Shown here: positions 24,498 through 30,759 of the stretch, piece by piece
Position numbering within the stretch: the stretch's first letter is position 1
Layout of the letters: the number at the start of each line of letters is the position of its first letter
Origin: Paracoccaceae bacterium
Lineage (GTDB): Bacteria; Pseudomonadota; Alphaproteobacteria; Rhodobacterales; Rhodobacteraceae
DNA length: 33,046 nt
Reading direction: 5' to 3'
NCBI GenBank assembly: GCA_027045905.1
Contig: JALTZY010000367.1
Span: 1-33,046 of the forward strand
Notes under the pieces: generated by a model
What the model was told of the DNA's origin: nothing
The model's database searches: none
The model's input: only the letters and a program-made list of their open reading frames with translations
Position numbers and translations under genes: made by a program

Positions 24498-24965
24498 ATG
24501 CGGCTGATCCTGGCATTCTTGGTCCTCCTGGGCCTGTCGTTGCCGCTCCATGCGGATGACCACGAGGGCTTGCCCGCAGTGCCCAAGGCCACGGGTGAGC
24601 CCCATCCCGAGGGCAACGAATACTGGCGCAAGAATCACATGACGCTGCTGCTCCATGATCGCGACCTGACCCTGCGCGAGGGCGAGCGCGAGGATATCCG
24701 GGCTTCCCTGGAGTCATGTTTCGACTGCCATACGGTGAAGGATGAGGCGGGCGAAGCGGTCACGATCGAGGACGAGCGCCATTTCTGCCGGGTATGCCAC
24801 GATTATGCGGCGGTGAAGCCCGATTGCTTCACATGCCATCGCTCCACCCCGTCGGACAATGTGGCGAACCGCCTGATGGCCACGCCCGAAGAGCCCAATT
24901 CCATCGCCGCCTATCTCGAGCGCCTGAAGGCTCTGGAAGCCGATGAATCGGAGGCCAGCCAATGA
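24498..24965 (+). CDS. dsrJ: DsrJ, triheme cytochrome c of DsrMKJOP
   Basis: A 155-residue exported triheme cytochrome. Residues 1-19 are a signal sequence ([19 protein letters not shown]). Three CxxCH motifs occur: CFDCH (74-78), CRVCH (97-101) and CFTCH (110-114). The family hallmark RKNHMTLL, usually RRNHMxLL, is at 44-51. In A. vinosum an extra Cys (Cys46) just before that hallmark ligates one heme. Here the mature protein has no cysteine outside the heme motifs, and by my alignment His36 stands near that position. It starts two bases after dsrL, and its stop overlaps dsrO (ATGA). ATG 24498 is preferred because it exposes the signal sequence. Confidence 0.95.
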   Translation: MRLILAFLVLLGLSLPLHADDHEGLPAVPKATGEPHPEGNEYWRKNHMTLLLHDRDLTLREGEREDIRASLESCFDCHTVKDEAGEAVTIEDERHFCRVCHDYAAVKPDCFTCHRSTPSDNVANRLMATPEEPNSIAAYLERLKALEADESEASQ

Positions 24966-25711
24966 CCAACCGTGCAGAAATGACCCGCCGCGACATTCTG
25001 AAATCCGGCGCGGCGGTGGCCACTCTCACGCTCGCGCCGGGCGTGACGCTGATGACTTTTGGCGGTTCCGAGGCCAATGCCGCCAGGGCCGATGCCGGCA
25101 AACGCTGGGGGCTTCTGATCGATGCCAACAAATGCGCCGCCGACTGTTCCGCCTGCGTTACTGCCTGCAAGACCGAAAACGGCTGGGGCAATGACGGCGG
25201 CGAGCATTCCGGCCCCGAGACCGAGAGCGCCTGGATCCGCAAGGTCACGCTCAGGGACAAGCATACCGGCCGCCAGGTCAGCGCGCCGGTGATGTGCCAG
25301 CATTGCGAGAGCCCGCCCTGCGTCGATGTCTGCCCTACCGGTGCCTCCATGCAGCGGGTGGACGGGATCGTGCTGGTGGACAAGCATATCTGCATCGGCT
25401 GCCGCTATTGCATGATGGCCTGCCCGTTCAAGGCGCGCTCCTTCGTCCACAGCGACGTGCCCGAGCAGAGCGTGAATGCGCCCCGCGGCAAGGGCGTGGT
25501 CGAAAGCTGTACCCTCTGCGTGCACCGGGTGGACAGGGGCCGTATCCCCGCCTGCGTCGAAGCCTGCGAGGCTTCCGGTAACTCGGCCATCCTGTTTGGC
25601 GACCTGAAAGACCCGGAAAGCCCCATTTCCAGGGCGTTGAAGCAATACTCCTCCATCGCCCTGCGTGCCGACCTCGAGCTCAATCCGGGCGTCCGCTACC
25701 AGAATCTCTGA
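24962..25711 (+). CDS. dsrO: DsrO, periplasmic ferredoxin-like subunit of DsrMKJOP
   Basis: A 249-residue iron-sulfur protein with a twin-arginine signal ([16 protein letters not shown], Arg9-Arg10, cleavage near ANA40), so it is exported folded by Tat. Sixteen cysteines in four groups, starting with Cys58, 62, 65 and 69 ([12 protein letters not shown]), then [24 protein letters not shown] and CTLC...CVEAC, can hold up to four [4Fe-4S] clusters, as in NrfC-like proteins. It links periplasmic DsrJ with membrane DsrP. The ATG overlaps the dsrJ stop; the Met at codon 7 is an alternative start. Confidence 0.96.
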   Translation: MTNRAEMTRRDILKSGAAVATLTLAPGVTLMTFGGSEANAARADAGKRWGLLIDANKCAADCSACVTACKTENGWGNDGGEHSGPETESAWIRKVTLRDKHTGRQVSAPVMCQHCESPPCVDVCPTGASMQRVDGIVLVDKHICIGCRYCMMACPFKARSFVHSDVPEQSVNAPRGKGVVESCTLCVHRVDRGRIPACVEACEASGNSAILFGDLKDPESPISRALKQYSSIALRADLELNPGVRYQNL

Positions 25712-25723
25712 CGGGGAAAGACC

Positions 25724-26911
25724 ATGGAACGCACGATCTACCGCACCATCAAGGCGACCCCCGCCTCCTGGGGCGTGGCCATTTTGCTGGCCGCCATTAT
25801 CGGCGCCGCCGGGCTTGCTGTGCTCACCATCGAGCATTACGGCCACATCATCACCGGCATGAACAACCAGATCGTCTGGGGCCTGCCGCATGTCTTCGCG
25901 ATCTTCCTGATCGTCGCCGCGTCGGGGGTGCTCAATGTGGCCTCGATCTCGTCGGTCTTCGGCAAGAAGGCCTACAAGCCCATGGCCCGCTTCTCGGCGC
26001 TTCTGTCGATCACGGTGCTGCTGGGCGGGCTCGCCATCCTGGTGCTGGACCTCGGCCGGCCTGACCGGCTGATCGTCGCCATGACCAAGTATAACTTCAC
26101 CTCGATCTTTGCCTGGAACATGATTCTGTACAATGGCTTCTTTGCCATTGTCGGGGCCTATCTGGTGGTGCAGATGACCCAGGGGCTTTCGCCTCGGGTG
26201 CACAAGGCCGCCGGCATCGCCGCCTTTACCTGGCGGCTGATCCTGACCACGGGAACCGGCTCGATCTTCGGCTGGCTGGTGGCGCGTCCGGGCTATGACG
26301 CGGCAATCATGGGCCCTCTGTTCATCGCCATGAGCTTTGCCTTCGGGCTTGCCCTGTTCATCCTCGTGACTCTCGCCCTGTTCAGGCTCGACGGGCGCAT
26401 CTTTGGCGACAAGCTGATGCTGCGGCTAGGCAATCTTCTCGGGGTCTTTGTTGCAGTGGTACTGTATTTCACCATCGTTCAGCACCTGACCGCGCTTTAT
26501 GCCGAGGAACATGCGGGTATCGAGCGCTTCATCCTGCTCGACGGCGGGGCTTATACCACGCTGTTCTGGCTGGTGCAGGTGGTGCTGGGCGCGCTGGTGC
26601 CGATGGCGCTGGTTTTCCTGCGCCCGTCGCGAGCATCGACGATCCTCGCGTCGTTCCTGGTGATCCTTGGTGGGCTCGCCCAGATCTATGTGATCGTGAT
26701 CGGCGGGCAGGCCTATCCGCTGCAGATCTTCCCCGGCTACGAGGTGCTTGAGGGTTTCAACGAAGGCGTGGTCAACAGCTACTCGCCCACGATCTACGAG
26801 CTTGCCCTTGGCCTTGGCGGGGTGGCGCTCGCGCTGCTGGCGGCTGGCTTGGGGGCGAAGATCCTGCGGGTTCTGCCCACCAACCTGTCGGATGCGAATT
26901 ACCCCGACTGA
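25724..26911 (+). CDS. dsrP: DsrP, NrfD-like quinone-interacting membrane subunit
   Basis: A 395-residue protein with about ten transmembrane helices of the NrfD/PsrC family, lacking heme-binding motifs. Typical segments are WGLPHVFAIFLIVAASGVLN, LDLGRPDRL, FTSIFAWNMILYNGFF and IVIGGQAYPLQIFPGYE. It forms, with DsrO and DsrJ, the periplasmic and membrane quinone-linked arm of DsrMKJOP. GGGGAAAG before ATG 25724 is the ribosome-binding site, and the gap to dsrO is 12 bases. The following 95 bases contain a 10-bp inverted repeat, then the TrpD2-like gene. Confidence 0.96.
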   Translation: MERTIYRTIKATPASWGVAILLAAIIGAAGLAVLTIEHYGHIITGMNNQIVWGLPHVFAIFLIVAASGVLNVASISSVFGKKAYKPMARFSALLSITVLLGGLAILVLDLGRPDRLIVAMTKYNFTSIFAWNMILYNGFFAIVGAYLVVQMTQGLSPRVHKAAGIAAFTWRLILTTGTGSIFGWLVARPGYDAAIMGPLFIAMSFAFGLALFILVTLALFRLDGRIFGDKLMLRLGNLLGVFVAVVLYFTIVQHLTALYAEEHAGIERFILLDGGAYTTLFWLVQVVLGALVPMALVFLRPSRASTILASFLVILGGLAQIYVIVIGGQAYPLQIFPGYEVLEGFNEGVVNSYSPTIYELALGLGGVALALLAAGLGAKILRVLPTNLSDANYPD

Positions 26912-26947
26912 GCCGGTTGCGGCACGCACCGATTGCATCTTCTGATC

Positions 26948-26986
26948 CGATATGGGCTATACCTGTCACGGGAATGGCCCATATCG
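26948..26986 (+). promoter_or_regulatory. 10-bp perfect inverted repeat between dsrP and the TrpD2-like gene
   Basis: CGATATGGGC (26948-26957) and GCCCATATCG (26977-26986) are exact reverse complements separated by 19 bases. The element fills much of the 95-base gap after dsrP. The wide spacing fits a DNA-binding dimer or an RNA stem-loop that slows transcription into trpD2-dsrN. No T-run follows. The ribosome-binding site of the next gene starts 11 bases downstream. Confidence 0.45.
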
Positions 26987-27006
26987 TCATCAATCCGGGA
27001 GCGCGC

Positions 27007-28005
27007 ATGAAACAACACCCGTTTTCCAAATTCGTCGCCATCCTCGGGCGCGGCAAGACCAAGCAGCGCCACCTGACGCTGGAGGAAAGCCGAGAGGCGA
27101 TGGAGATGCTGCTCTGCGGCGAGGCCGAGCCCGAACAGATCGGCGCTTTTCTCATGCTGCTCAGGCTCAAGGAAGAAGCGCCCGAGGAGATCGCCGGTTT
27201 TGCCATGGGTACCCGGGCGACTTTCAAGCGCCCCGCTGACCTGCCCGCTGTCGATCTCGACTGGTCGTCCTATGCCGGCAAGCGGGTGCAGCTGCCGTGG
27301 TATATCCTGAGCGCGCTGGCGCTGGTGGGGGCCGGCTACAGGGTGCTGATGCACGGCACCGAGGGCCACACGCCCGGCCGTGTCTATACCCGCGAGGTGC
27401 TCGAAAGCCTCGGCGTGCCGATTGCCGACGGCTTCGAGGCGGCGGCGGGGCACATCCGCGCCTCGGGTTTTGCCTATATGCCGCTGGAAGTACTGAGCCC
27501 GCCGCTCAAGCACATGATCAACCTGCGCCCGATCCTCGGCCTGCGCAGCCCGGTGCACAGCTTCACCCGGATGCTGAACCCTTTTGACGCGCCCTCGGTG
27601 GTGGTGGGGATCTTTCATCGCGGATTCATGGATATCCATGCAGGTGCTGCGCGGATCATGGAGATGGAGAGCTTCTCGGTGTTTCGCGGCGATGGCGGCG
27701 AGGCCGAGCGCCGGCCCAACAAGCCGACGCAGGTGTGGAACAGCCTCGGGGCAGAAGAGCCCACAGTCGAGACCTGGCCCGCCCTGCTCGAGGGCCATGC
27801 GCCCAGGGATGAGGAAATGGATATCGCCCGCCTTGCCCGCGTCTGGGAGGGCGAGGCGGATGAATACGGCGAAGCGGCGGTGACCGGCTCCATGGCCATC
27901 GCGCTCAGGACCATGGGCAAGGCCGACAGCATGAAAGAAGCTGATGCAAAGGCGCGCGAGATATGGGCCGCCCGCGACCGCGGCCGCATCCCGGCCAGCG
28001 CCTGA
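27007..28005 (+). CDS. TrpD2/YbiB-like glycosyltransferase-family-3 protein in the dsr cluster
   Basis: A 332-residue protein of the anthranilate phosphoribosyltransferase fold. The N-terminal helical domain (LTLEESREAMEMLLCGEAEP, QIGAFLMLLRLKEEAPEEI) is typical. The PRPP-binding GTGGD loop of TrpD is absent, and the KHGNR segment is VLMHGTEGHTPGRVYTREVL, as in TrpD2/YbiB proteins, some of which bind nucleic acid and lack TrpD activity. ATG 27007 with GGGAG five bases before it is preferred to the open frame from 26917. The stop overlaps the dsrN start (TGATG), which ties it to siroheme amidation. A role in cofactor modification or regulation is possible but unknown. Confidence 0.82.
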   Translation: MKQHPFSKFVAILGRGKTKQRHLTLEESREAMEMLLCGEAEPEQIGAFLMLLRLKEEAPEEIAGFAMGTRATFKRPADLPAVDLDWSSYAGKRVQLPWYILSALALVGAGYRVLMHGTEGHTPGRVYTREVLESLGVPIADGFEAAAGHIRASGFAYMPLEVLSPPLKHMINLRPILGLRSPVHSFTRMLNPFDAPSVVVGIFHRGFMDIHAGAARIMEMESFSVFRGDGGEAERRPNKPTQVWNSLGAEEPTVETWPALLEGHAPRDEEMDIARLARVWEGEADEYGEAAVTGSMAIALRTMGKADSMKEADAKAREIWAARDRGRIPASA

Positions 28006-29369
28006 TGCAGGCGCCGCGCTTCCTCATATCCGCCGCGCATAAAAGCTCGGGCAAGACGGTGATCGCCACCGGGCTGGCGGCGGCCCTTGCCGCGCGCGGC
28101 GTGGCGCTGGGGGCATTCAAGAAGGGGCCGGACTACATAGACCCGATGTGGCTCTCCGCCGCCTCGGGGCAGGCGTGTTACAATCTCGACTTCAACACCA
28201 TGGCGGGCGGCGAACTCGCTGCGTTCTTCGCCTCGCGCGCCTCGGGCGAGCTGAACCTAATCGAGGCAAACAAGGGCCTCTATGACGGCATGGCGCTGGA
28301 TGGGAGCGACTCGAATGCCGCCCTGGCGCGGCTCCTGTCCCTGCCCGTGGTGCTGGTGATCGACTGCAACGGAATGACCCGTGGCATCGCTCCTCTGCTG
28401 ACGGGCTATCAGGCCTTTGACCCTCAGGTGCATATCGCCGGAGTGATACTGAACAAGGTCGGCGGCCCGCGCCACGAAGAGAAGTTGCGCGCGGCGGTGG
28501 CCGAATATACCGACATCCCGGTAATCGGCGCCGTCTATCGTAACCCGGCGCTGGAGATCGGCGAGCGGCATCTGGGTCTGACCACGCCTGCCGAAAGCGG
28601 CGAACTCGCAGCGCGGATCGCCCGGATCGGCGAGATCGTCGGCGCCTCGGTGGAACTCGACGCGCTGCTTGCCATCGCCGCCAGCGCACCGCCACTTGCC
28701 GCGCCGCCTGCCGCTCCCGCAGTGCCCGCGCCGGACCTGCGCATTGCCATTGCCCGTGACCAGGCCTTTGGCTTCTACTACCCGGACGACCTCGAAGCCT
28801 TTGCCGCCGCCGGGGCCGAGCTTGTACCGTTCAGCACGTTCACCGACCCGGCCCTGCCGCCGGATATCGACGGGCTGTTCATCGGCGGTGGTTTCCCGGA
28901 GATGTTCATCCCGGAACTTGAGGCAAACAGCACCCTGCGCGCCGATATCCGCGCCCGGATCGAGAGCGGCCTGCCTGCTTATGCGGAATGCGGCGGGCTC
29001 ATGTATCTGTGCCGCTCGATCCGCCACGGCGATGTGGCGGGCGATATGGTCGGGGTGGTTGCGGCAGATGCGGTGATGCACCCACGCCCGCAGGGCAGGG
29101 GCTATGCGGCTTATCACGACATGCCAAGCCACCCCTGGGGCACGGGCGTGGCGCAGAAGGCGCATGAATTCCACTATGCCCGGCTGGAAAGTACCGACCC
29201 CGGCCTGACATTTGCCCGCAAGATCACCCGTGGTCACGGGATCGACGGCGCCCATGACGGGGTGCTGGTCCACAATGCTCTGGCCGGCTTCATCCACCTG
29301 CGCAGCAGCCGCGGACTGCCCTGGGTCAGCGATTTCGTCGCTTTCCTGCGCCGTTGCAAGGCTGCCTGA
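28005..29369 (+). CDS. dsrN: DsrN, siroheme amidase (CobB/CbiA-like)
   Basis: A 454-residue ATP- and glutamine-dependent amidotransferase similar to cobyrinic acid a,c-diamide synthase. In Dsr systems it converts siroheme to siro(heme)amide for DsrAB. The N-terminal P-loop is SAAHKSSGKT (9-18), followed by FKKGPDYIDPMW, YNLDFNTM and LYDGMALDG. The C-terminal class I glutamine amidotransferase domain has FIGGGFPEMF, the nucleophile Cys in YAECGGLMYL and a KAHEFHYA segment. ATG 28005 overlaps the stop of the TrpD2-like gene; the frame is open further upstream but codons back to 27963 lie inside that gene. A terminator follows at 29377-29407. No dsrR or dsrS is seen. Confidence 0.94.
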   Translation: MQAPRFLISAAHKSSGKTVIATGLAAALAARGVALGAFKKGPDYIDPMWLSAASGQACYNLDFNTMAGGELAAFFASRASGELNLIEANKGLYDGMALDGSDSNAALARLLSLPVVLVIDCNGMTRGIAPLLTGYQAFDPQVHIAGVILNKVGGPRHEEKLRAAVAEYTDIPVIGAVYRNPALEIGERHLGLTTPAESGELAARIARIGEIVGASVELDALLAIAASAPPLAAPPAAPAVPAPDLRIAIARDQAFGFYYPDDLEAFAAAGAELVPFSTFTDPALPPDIDGLFIGGGFPEMFIPELEANSTLRADIRARIESGLPAYAECGGLMYLCRSIRHGDVAGDMVGVVAADAVMHPRPQGRGYAAYHDMPSHPWGTGVAQKAHEFHYARLESTDPGLTFARKITRGHGIDGAHDGVLVHNALAGFIHLRSSRGLPWVSDFVAFLRRCKAA

Positions 29370-29376
29370 GCCCATG

Positions 29377-29407
29377 AAAAAGCCCCGCTGCGAGAGCGGG
29401 GCTGTTC
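29377..29407. terminator. Bidirectional intrinsic terminator between dsrN and tusA
   Basis: AGCCCCGCT (29381-29389) and AGCGGGGCT (29395-29403) form a perfect 9-bp stem with a GCGAG loop. A run of A precedes it on the plus strand, so leftward transcripts from tusA end in a GC stem followed by TTTTT, the classic intrinsic terminator. Rightward, GTT follows the stem, giving weaker support for termination of the dsr transcript. It sits exactly between the convergent dsrN and tusA genes. Confidence 0.85.
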
Positions 29408-29426
29408 GTCACTCAGGCAAGAGACC

Positions 29427-29651
29427 TCAGGTCTTCTTGATCTCGAACGTATAGACGTCGCCCGCAGTTTCGGACTTCAGCAGTTCGTTGCCGGTCTGGT
29501 TGCAGAATGCGGCGAAGTCGGCCACCGAGCCGGGATCGGTCGAGAGCACTTCGAGCACCTGACCAGCCTGCATCCCCTTCAGGGCCTTCTTGGCTTTGAG
29601 GATCGGCAGCGGGCAATTCAGCCCCTTCGCGTCGAGAGTTTGGTCGGCCAT
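29427..29651 (-). CDS. tusA: Sulfur carrier TusA
   Basis: A 74-residue TusA/SirA-like protein. The active Cys13 lies in the family motif NCPLPILKAKKAL (CPxP). The following beta-alpha-beta pattern (GQVLEVLSTDPGSVADFAAF) is typical; Cys50 is additional. In sulfur oxidisers TusA brings persulfide sulfur to DsrEFH. It is the second gene of the leftward dsrE2-tusA pair, 27 bases after dsrE2. The rhodanese gene often found with this pair is absent here and must be elsewhere if present. Transcription should stop at the hairpin 29381-29403. Confidence 0.95.
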   Translation of the reverse strand: MADQTLDAKGLNCPLPILKAKKALKGMQAGQVLEVLSTDPGSVADFAAFCNQTGNELLKSETAGDVYTFEIKKT

Positions 29652-29678
29652 ATGTGTGTTACCTTCTGTTGGTCGGGG

Positions 29679-30176
29679 TTAGATGAAAAGGTTGATATCG
29701 GATTCGAGCGCACCTTCCATGTAGGTCGCCGCGCCACCGAGCGTGATTCCGTCGATCAGGTCTTTCTGATCCATTTCGAACAGATCCAGCGTCATCTGGC
29801 AGGCGACCATCTTGATATCGCTCTCGATGGCGGCTTCGCGCAGATCGGGGATCGAGGCCACGCCCTTTTTCTTGATGAGATTCTTCATCATCGTGGTGGC
29901 CATGCGGTCCACACCGGGGATGGCCGAGACGATGTTCGGCATCTTCATGTGCATGCCCATCATCGGCATTTCCATGGCTGGATTGCCGAGCGTCGAGATT
30001 TTCAGGTCCAGGTCCTTCTTCAGCAGTTGCAGACCGTAGAAGGTGAAGAACATGGTCACTTCCACATCCATCGCTGCCGCTGTGGTGCCGAGGATGAAGG
30101 GAGGGTAGGCCCAGTCCAGCGTGCCCTTGGTGATGATGATCGACATTTTCTTCGTGTTATCCGCTGAATCGAGCAC
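29679..30176 (-). CDS. dsrE2: DsrE2, DsrE-like sulfur trafficking protein
   Basis: A 165-residue DsrE/DsrF-like protein of the DsrE2 type (MSIIITKGTLDWAYPPFILG, AAAMDVEVTMFFTFYGLQLL, VACQMTLDLF, LIDGITLGGAATYMEGA). Cys126 in VACQMT is its only cysteine. DsrE2 proteins cooperate with TusA in cytoplasmic sulfur transfer. I chose GTG 30176 because the strong site GGGAGGAAG lies about five bases upstream of it. ATG 30146, ten codons later, begins the conserved part but has only GAAGAAA before it. Open-frame codons back to 30323 would run through the AT-rich promoter region. It is divergent from the ArsR-type regulator. Confidence 0.9.
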   Translation of the reverse strand: MLDSADNTKKMSIIITKGTLDWAYPPFILGTTAAAMDVEVTMFFTFYGLQLLKKDLDLKISTLGNPAMEMPMMGMHMKMPNIVSAIPGVDRMATTMMKNLIKKKGVASIPDLREAAIESDIKMVACQMTLDLFEMDQKDLIDGITLGGAATYMEGALESDINLFI

Positions 30177-30181
30177 GATTC
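30166..30181. promoter_or_regulatory. Dyad covering the dsrE2 start codon
   Basis: GAATCG (30166-30171) and CGATTC (30176-30181) are exact reverse complements around AGCA. The GTG start of dsrE2 (30176-30174) lies inside it and its ribosome-binding site directly beside it. A protein bound here, or the 6-bp RNA hairpin with a four-base loop, could block translation initiation. The spacing also reads GAAT-N8-ATTC. Confidence 0.35.
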
Positions 30182-30212
30182 TTCCTCCCGTTCCGCTGTG
30201 CCAGACATTTAT

Positions 30213-30252
30213 TTGACTATTGTGATTTTTAAATACAAAATGCGTGACGTCA
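30213..30252 (+). promoter_or_regulatory. Candidate promoter and TGACGTCA palindrome before the ArsR-type gene
   Basis: TTGACT (30213-30218) and CAAAAT (30236-30241) are spaced by 17 bases and resemble sigma-70 -35 and -10 boxes in an AT-rich stretch. The perfect palindrome TGACGTCA (30245-30252) falls about where transcription would start, well placed for repression. The region separates leftward dsrE2 from the rightward regulator, so one operator could serve both. Confidence 0.4.
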
Positions 30253-30340
30253 AGTAGAGACTGGAACACGGGTTGTTGACTGCGCGGGGATACCTGGCCG
30301 GGCCGACAAGAAGCTGAAAACATGGGGGTTTTCCTGAAAA

Positions 30341-30667
30341 ATGGAAATGACGCATGACGAAATGAGCGAAACGGCCGAGAAGGCCAGCGAGCTTTTGCGG
30401 GTGCTTTCGAATCAGAAGAGGCTGCTGATTCTGTGCAAATTGGGAGAGGGCGAGCACTCGGTTCATCAGTTGCAGGAAGCGACCGGGCTGGGCCAATCGA
30501 CGGTTAGCCAGCAGCTGGCCAAGCTGCGCGGCGAGCGCCTGGTAAAGGCGCGGCGCGAGGCGCAGTCAGTCTATTATTCGCTTTCATCCAGAGAGGTGGA
30601 GGCGCTTATCGAAACCCTCTACGGTCTCTACTGCCCCCGCAAATGCAGCGATAACGAAGAGAACTGA
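30341..30667 (+). CDS. ArsR-family regulator with two-cysteine sensor pattern (SqrR/BigR-like)
   Basis: A 108-residue winged-helix repressor. The recognition region is LQEATGLGQSTVSQQLAKLRGERL (near 44-67) and the wing follows (VKARREAQSVYYSLS). Cys32 lies in RLLILCKLGEGEHSV, and Cys98 and Cys102 in LYGLYCPRKC. SqrR, BigR and YgaV carry an equivalent early and late Cys pair that forms a polysulfide bridge when sensing reactive sulfur, so a sulfane-sulfur-responsive repressor is likely. The ArsR arsenic ELCVCDL-type site is absent. It lies between dsrE2-tusA and soeA and could control both, and perhaps the dsr promoter. The ATG at 30341 has a weak ribosome site; in-frame ATG 30347 and later codons are possible. 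Confidence 0.88.
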   Translation: MEMTHDEMSETAEKASELLRVLSNQKRLLILCKLGEGEHSVHQLQEATGLGQSTVSQQLAKLRGERLVKARREAQSVYYSLSSREVEALIETLYGLYCPRKCSDNEEN

Positions 30668-30759
30668 CCCACCCCCTGCCGGCGTTCGCGGCCCGCCTCG
30701 GACGGGTGCGGGCGATGGCGCGCCTTCACGCATGAAATCTGAGAATCACGGTGTAAAGC

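Noticed and set aside
23215-24717. Leftward open frame of 500 codons opposite dsrL and dsrJ
   Set aside because: Antisense shadow without domains; dsrL and dsrJ motifs occupy the same bases.
16210-26911. Dsr cluster of a sulfate or sulfite reducer
   Set aside because: dsrEFH and dsrL are present and no dsrD is seen; this is the gene content of sulfur oxidisers.
30341-30667. Arsenic-responsive ArsR
   Set aside because: The metal-site motif ELCVCDL is absent and the cysteines sit in SqrR/BigR-like positions beside sulfur genes.
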